Source: Dreissena polymorpha (lineage: Eukaryota > Mollusca > Bivalvia > Myida > Dreissenidae). From it: a stretch of DNA of 64,000 nucleotides. How positions within the stretch are numbered: position 1 is the first letter of the stretch; each line of letters opens with the position of its first letter. The stretch covers positions 76,756,026-76,820,025 of the forward strand of contig NC_068355.1 of NCBI RefSeq assembly GCF_020536995.1. The letters are read 5' to 3'. This document shows, one piece after another, positions 61,110 to 64,000 of this stretch. Position numbers and translations under genes: made by a program. The notes under the pieces are model-generated. The model worked only from the letters and a program-made list of their open reading frames with translations, was not told the DNA's origin and did no database searches.

Positions 61110-61979
61110 CTTACACATAACCAGCACACATATTAGATTATCATATGTCAAGTCATTCTAAAGATATTCTGCAGAAACCATTCTCGATACAAGCTCATTT
61201 GACCTTGTGACCTCAAAATCAGAATGCACCTTCATGTCCTTACATGAAATCATTATACCAAGTTTTATGATCTTAGCTAAGTGTTCTCCAAATTAAGCGC
61301 CAAAACAAATTTCTTTGTAAAAACCCTTTTCACCTTGACCATCGACCTATTTACATAAAAATCAAAAGTCAATCAATTTACCACTTTGCATGATCATTAG
61401 TCAAAGCATTTGCAAGACCTTGAGGGAACAAATTCACTTTTACACTGACCTTGACCTTTGACATGACTGACATATCAATAAATTTCTACCTTTATTTTCA
61501 AGTAACCATCATACCAATGTGCAAAGTTTTTAGGTCAGTGTTCTGCAGATATCAACTTGAGAATATAAATGCCATTCTATTGTCAGTTGGATAAGCCACA
61601 GCACTACTACTGTTTTGATGGAGATGGAATAGAATTTGACTGTAGAATGTATAAAAACGTTTGTTCAAACTGAGATTATTTGGTAACAAAAAATGTAGTG
61701 ATCTGTTAATTGTACTATTGTAACTCAGTTGGTAACAGATCTCTACTTCAACTATTGGTTGACAGCATATTAAAAAAATAGTTTAAACTTATACTGTTTC
61801 TTATGCCATAATAACTGAAAAGGTTCATTCCAATTTTAAAGCAATTATTTCAATTTGTTACATTCCATCAGAAATAATTTGGTGAGCTGATGATATTGAA
61901 ATATTTCATTAGCAATGCAATGTTGAGCTGTTATGTTTGAGGCAGATGCAACAATATGGTCTGATGCTGGTTGACATGA
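61110..61979 (-). other. Probable 3' UTR or flank of the membrane-protein gene
   Basis: Directly downstream, on the minus strand, of the stop codon at 61980-61982. Diverged CATTTGACCTTGTGACCTC-type motifs point to an old repeat. No poly(A) signal could be singled out. Confidence 0.35.
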
Positions 61980-63959
61980 TCAGGAGGGGCTGTAGCGAGT
62001 CATTGGAGAGCGCCGTCGGTTTGGAGAGGTGCCGGGAAGGGGCGTGTAGGCTGACCAAAGCACTGTGGCGGCCTTGGGGGTGGAGCCTGGAGAGACGCTG
62101 CCTGGGCTACTGTAGTATGGGTAGTATGGAGGAGGGGATCCACCTGGAGTGCAGAAAAACACAGCATTATGACTTATAGTGGATGGTTGTACAACTGCAC
62201 CTGACAATGGCATTTAAAGGGAAAATAGATAAACTATGATCCTTAAAAAATATTATTGAAAAGACCATGTGCATGAAGAACCACCTCAGATTAGCCCATG
62301 CAGTCTACACAGGCTATTCAGGTTAGCCGATGCAGTCTACACAGGCTATTCAGGTTAGCCGATGCAGTCTACACAGGCTATTCAGGTTAGCCGATGCAGT
62401 CTACACAGGCTATTCAGGTTAGCCGATGCAGTCTACACAGGCTATTCAGGTTAGCCGATGCAGTCTACACAGGCTATTCAGGGAGGACACTTTCTCCTTT
62501 TGTAGAATTTTTCTTTTAAGCAAATTTCTTCTAAACGAAAGTTTAGTCTCGGCCAAAAATGTCCTTCTTGATAAGCCTGTGCAAGTGATAAACTGGGGTG
62601 ATACTAAACCCACAGGCATGAACCCCATTTTTCCAAACAATCATTTTGCTATTTATGTTACACCAAATTCATCAAATGTTAAGAGTAAATAACTGTTTGA
62701 TATATAACCCACCTGGTCCTGCCGGTGAAGGGCTTTTCTGACCACTGGTATTGAGTGCAGCCGTGTGGCGGGGCCCATACACTGCATGGTAGCCTGAATC
62801 AAACAGGAAGACATCATGAACCTTGGAAAAAAAGGTGTTGAATGCATGTGCACTAAGTGTCGTCCCAGATAAACATGTGCAGTCCTGACGGACTGATCAG
62901 GTATGGCACTTTCCGTTTACATTATATTGTTTGTATGCATGATTAGCCTGTGCAGACTGTACAGGCATGACTAATCTGTGGTGACACTTTACACACATGC
63001 ATTTAACCCCCCTTTCACAGAACAAGGCTCATGGCAGGGCCCATACACTGTATGGTAGCCTGAATCAAACAGGAAGACCTCATGTAGAAGACAATTTTGG
63101 GCACTTGGGTATGGGTACTATCCATTAATGGTTATTGTCTAAAGTAAGCATTACATTAATAAAGGCATTGTTCAATTAAATTTATGGGCAATTACCCCAA
63201 TTCTCAACCTCTCAAATTTACAAAGCGTGGAGGGGGCAATTACCCCAATTGTCAACCACTCAAACTTGGTTAAGGATTTGTGTGTGTGTGTGTGGGGGGG
63301 GGGGGGCAATTAACCCAATTCTCAACCTCTCAAACTTTGTTAAGTGTGGAGGGGGCAATAACCCCAATTGTAAACCTCTCAATCTTTGTTAAGGAGGAGA
63401 GGGGTGAGGGGGGGGGGGGCAATTGTCTCAATTATTAACCTCTCAAAAATTGTAAATGGGAATGGGGGGGGGGGCAATTACCCCAATTATCAACCTCTTA
63501 CACTGTGTTAAGGTGAAGGTGGCAATTACCTCAATTCTCAAACTTTGTTATGAGGGAGGCAATTACCCCAATTTTCAACTTATCAAACTTTATTAAGGAG
63601 GGGGTACCAAAATCCGCAACCTCTCAAACTTTGTTTAGTGGGGAGAGGAACACTTACCCCAATTCAATTCTCAACCTCTCAAACTTCTTTAGGGGGAGGG
63701 GGCGTTTAACCCAATTCTCTACCTTTCAAACTTTGTTATTGCGGGGGGTGAGAGGAAGAGAGGGCGGCAATTACCCCAATGCTCAACCACTCAAATGTGT
63801 GTTATGGTGGTATACAAAGAAAGTGTTGATTATGCAGCAGTGTTAGTATATGCTTACCAAAGAGCACGGTGAGAGCGGTGACAATGATGATGAGCAGCAG
63901 CATGAACCAATACTGGTAGTTGTTAAGGATGCTGCTGAACAAGGAGTGCCAGCCCTGAA
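61980..63959 (-). CDS. C-terminal end of an unidentified single-pass membrane protein, 3 exons
   Basis: Last three exons of a gene that continues past the right edge: 63858-63959, 62713-62793 and 61980-62143, joined in matching phase with GT-AG ends; 114 codons before TGA. The first of these encodes QGWHSLFSSILNNYQYW, then a strongly hydrophobic stretch, FMLLLIIIVTALTVLFG, about 17-20 residues and most likely a membrane span. The remaining 80 residues are rich in Pro, Ser, Tyr and Gly: GYHAVYGPRH, KSPSPAG, SPPPYYPYYSSPG, and a basic end NRRRSPMTRYSPS. The SP/PPxY-like pieces suggest a cytosolic tail for kinases or WW/SH3 partners, which is inference. I do not recognise the family. Confidence 0.75.
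62265..62650. repeat. M1 repeat with a 32-bp unit repeated six times
   Basis: The array 62290-62481 repeats TTAGCCGATGCAGTCTACAC plus AGGCTATTCAGG; the rest, including GATAAGCCTGTGCAAGTGAT and CCCCATTTTTCCAAACAATC, is ordinary M1. Lies in an intron of the membrane-protein gene. Confidence 0.85.
62825..63033. repeat. M1 repeat between duplicated exon-edge sequence
   Basis: Starts TTGGAAAAAAAGGTGTTGAA and ends CCCCTTTCACAGAACAAGGC. About 48 bp of the adjoining exon and its acceptor stand on both sides (62768-62815 and 63034-63081). Confidence 0.8.
63180..63810. repeat. Degenerate minisatellite CAATTACCCCAATTCTCAACCT with G-rich spacers
   Basis: About a dozen blocks GGCAATTACCCCAATT plus CAACCTCTCAAACTTTGTTA separated by variable G-rich spacers. 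Intronic; ends about 50 bp before exon 63858. Confidence 0.85.
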
Positions 63960-64000
63960 CTGAAATGTACAAGCACAGAAAATATCATAGCTATGACTAG

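Overview
The window is animal nuclear DNA: AT-rich, spliced genes, and very dense in short non-autonomous transposons and satellite-like repeats. The repeat families and the gene content point to a bivalve mollusc, and a dreissenid mussel is my best guess. The guess comes from recognising the repeat style, not from a search. Three protein genes can be reconstructed from splice sites and family conservation, and a fourth enters at the right edge.

Region by region. (1) 441-9645 (+): the 3' half of an LRP5/LRP6/Arrow Wnt co-receptor, seven exons, ending in one 1.6-kb exon that carries the end of propeller 4, an EGF module, three LDLa modules, the membrane span and five PPPSPxS-type motifs. A hAT remnant follows at 9991-10746. 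(2) 10.8-23.9 kb: gene-free, with nested MITEs, a 2.6-kb minisatellite interrupted by a TIR element, and G-rich repeat DNA. (3) 23926-31588 (-): a complete seven-exon RLIG1 (C12orf29) RNA ligase gene, including a GC-AG intron. (4) 31.6-33.0 kb: a divergent intergenic space holding a 520-bp terminal-inverted-repeat element with a tRNA-like promoter inside. (5) 32989-45218 (+): a complete nine-exon class C beta-lactamase-like serine hydrolase with intronic minisatellites and a decayed duplicate exon. (6) 45.2-61.9 kb: repeats only, including a four-level nested insertion (46453-52129) and two copies, identical by eye, of a 1519-bp TA-flanked transposon. (7) 61980-63959 (-): the 3' end of an unidentified single-pass membrane protein gene.

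The genes do not form an obvious pathway; this looks like ordinary neighbour content. LRP5/6 receives Wnt signals at the surface, RLIG1 joins RNA ends, and the beta-lactamase-like enzyme is a probable esterase or peptidase. The main interest is the mobile DNA: piggyBac-like TTAA families proven by filled target sites, arrays of perfect NR5A/ERR-type half-sites carried by a repeat, a minisatellite apparently grown out of an exon/5' splice-site boundary, and duplicated splice-site fragments. No retrovirus-like or LTR element, CRISPR array or rRNA gene was seen.
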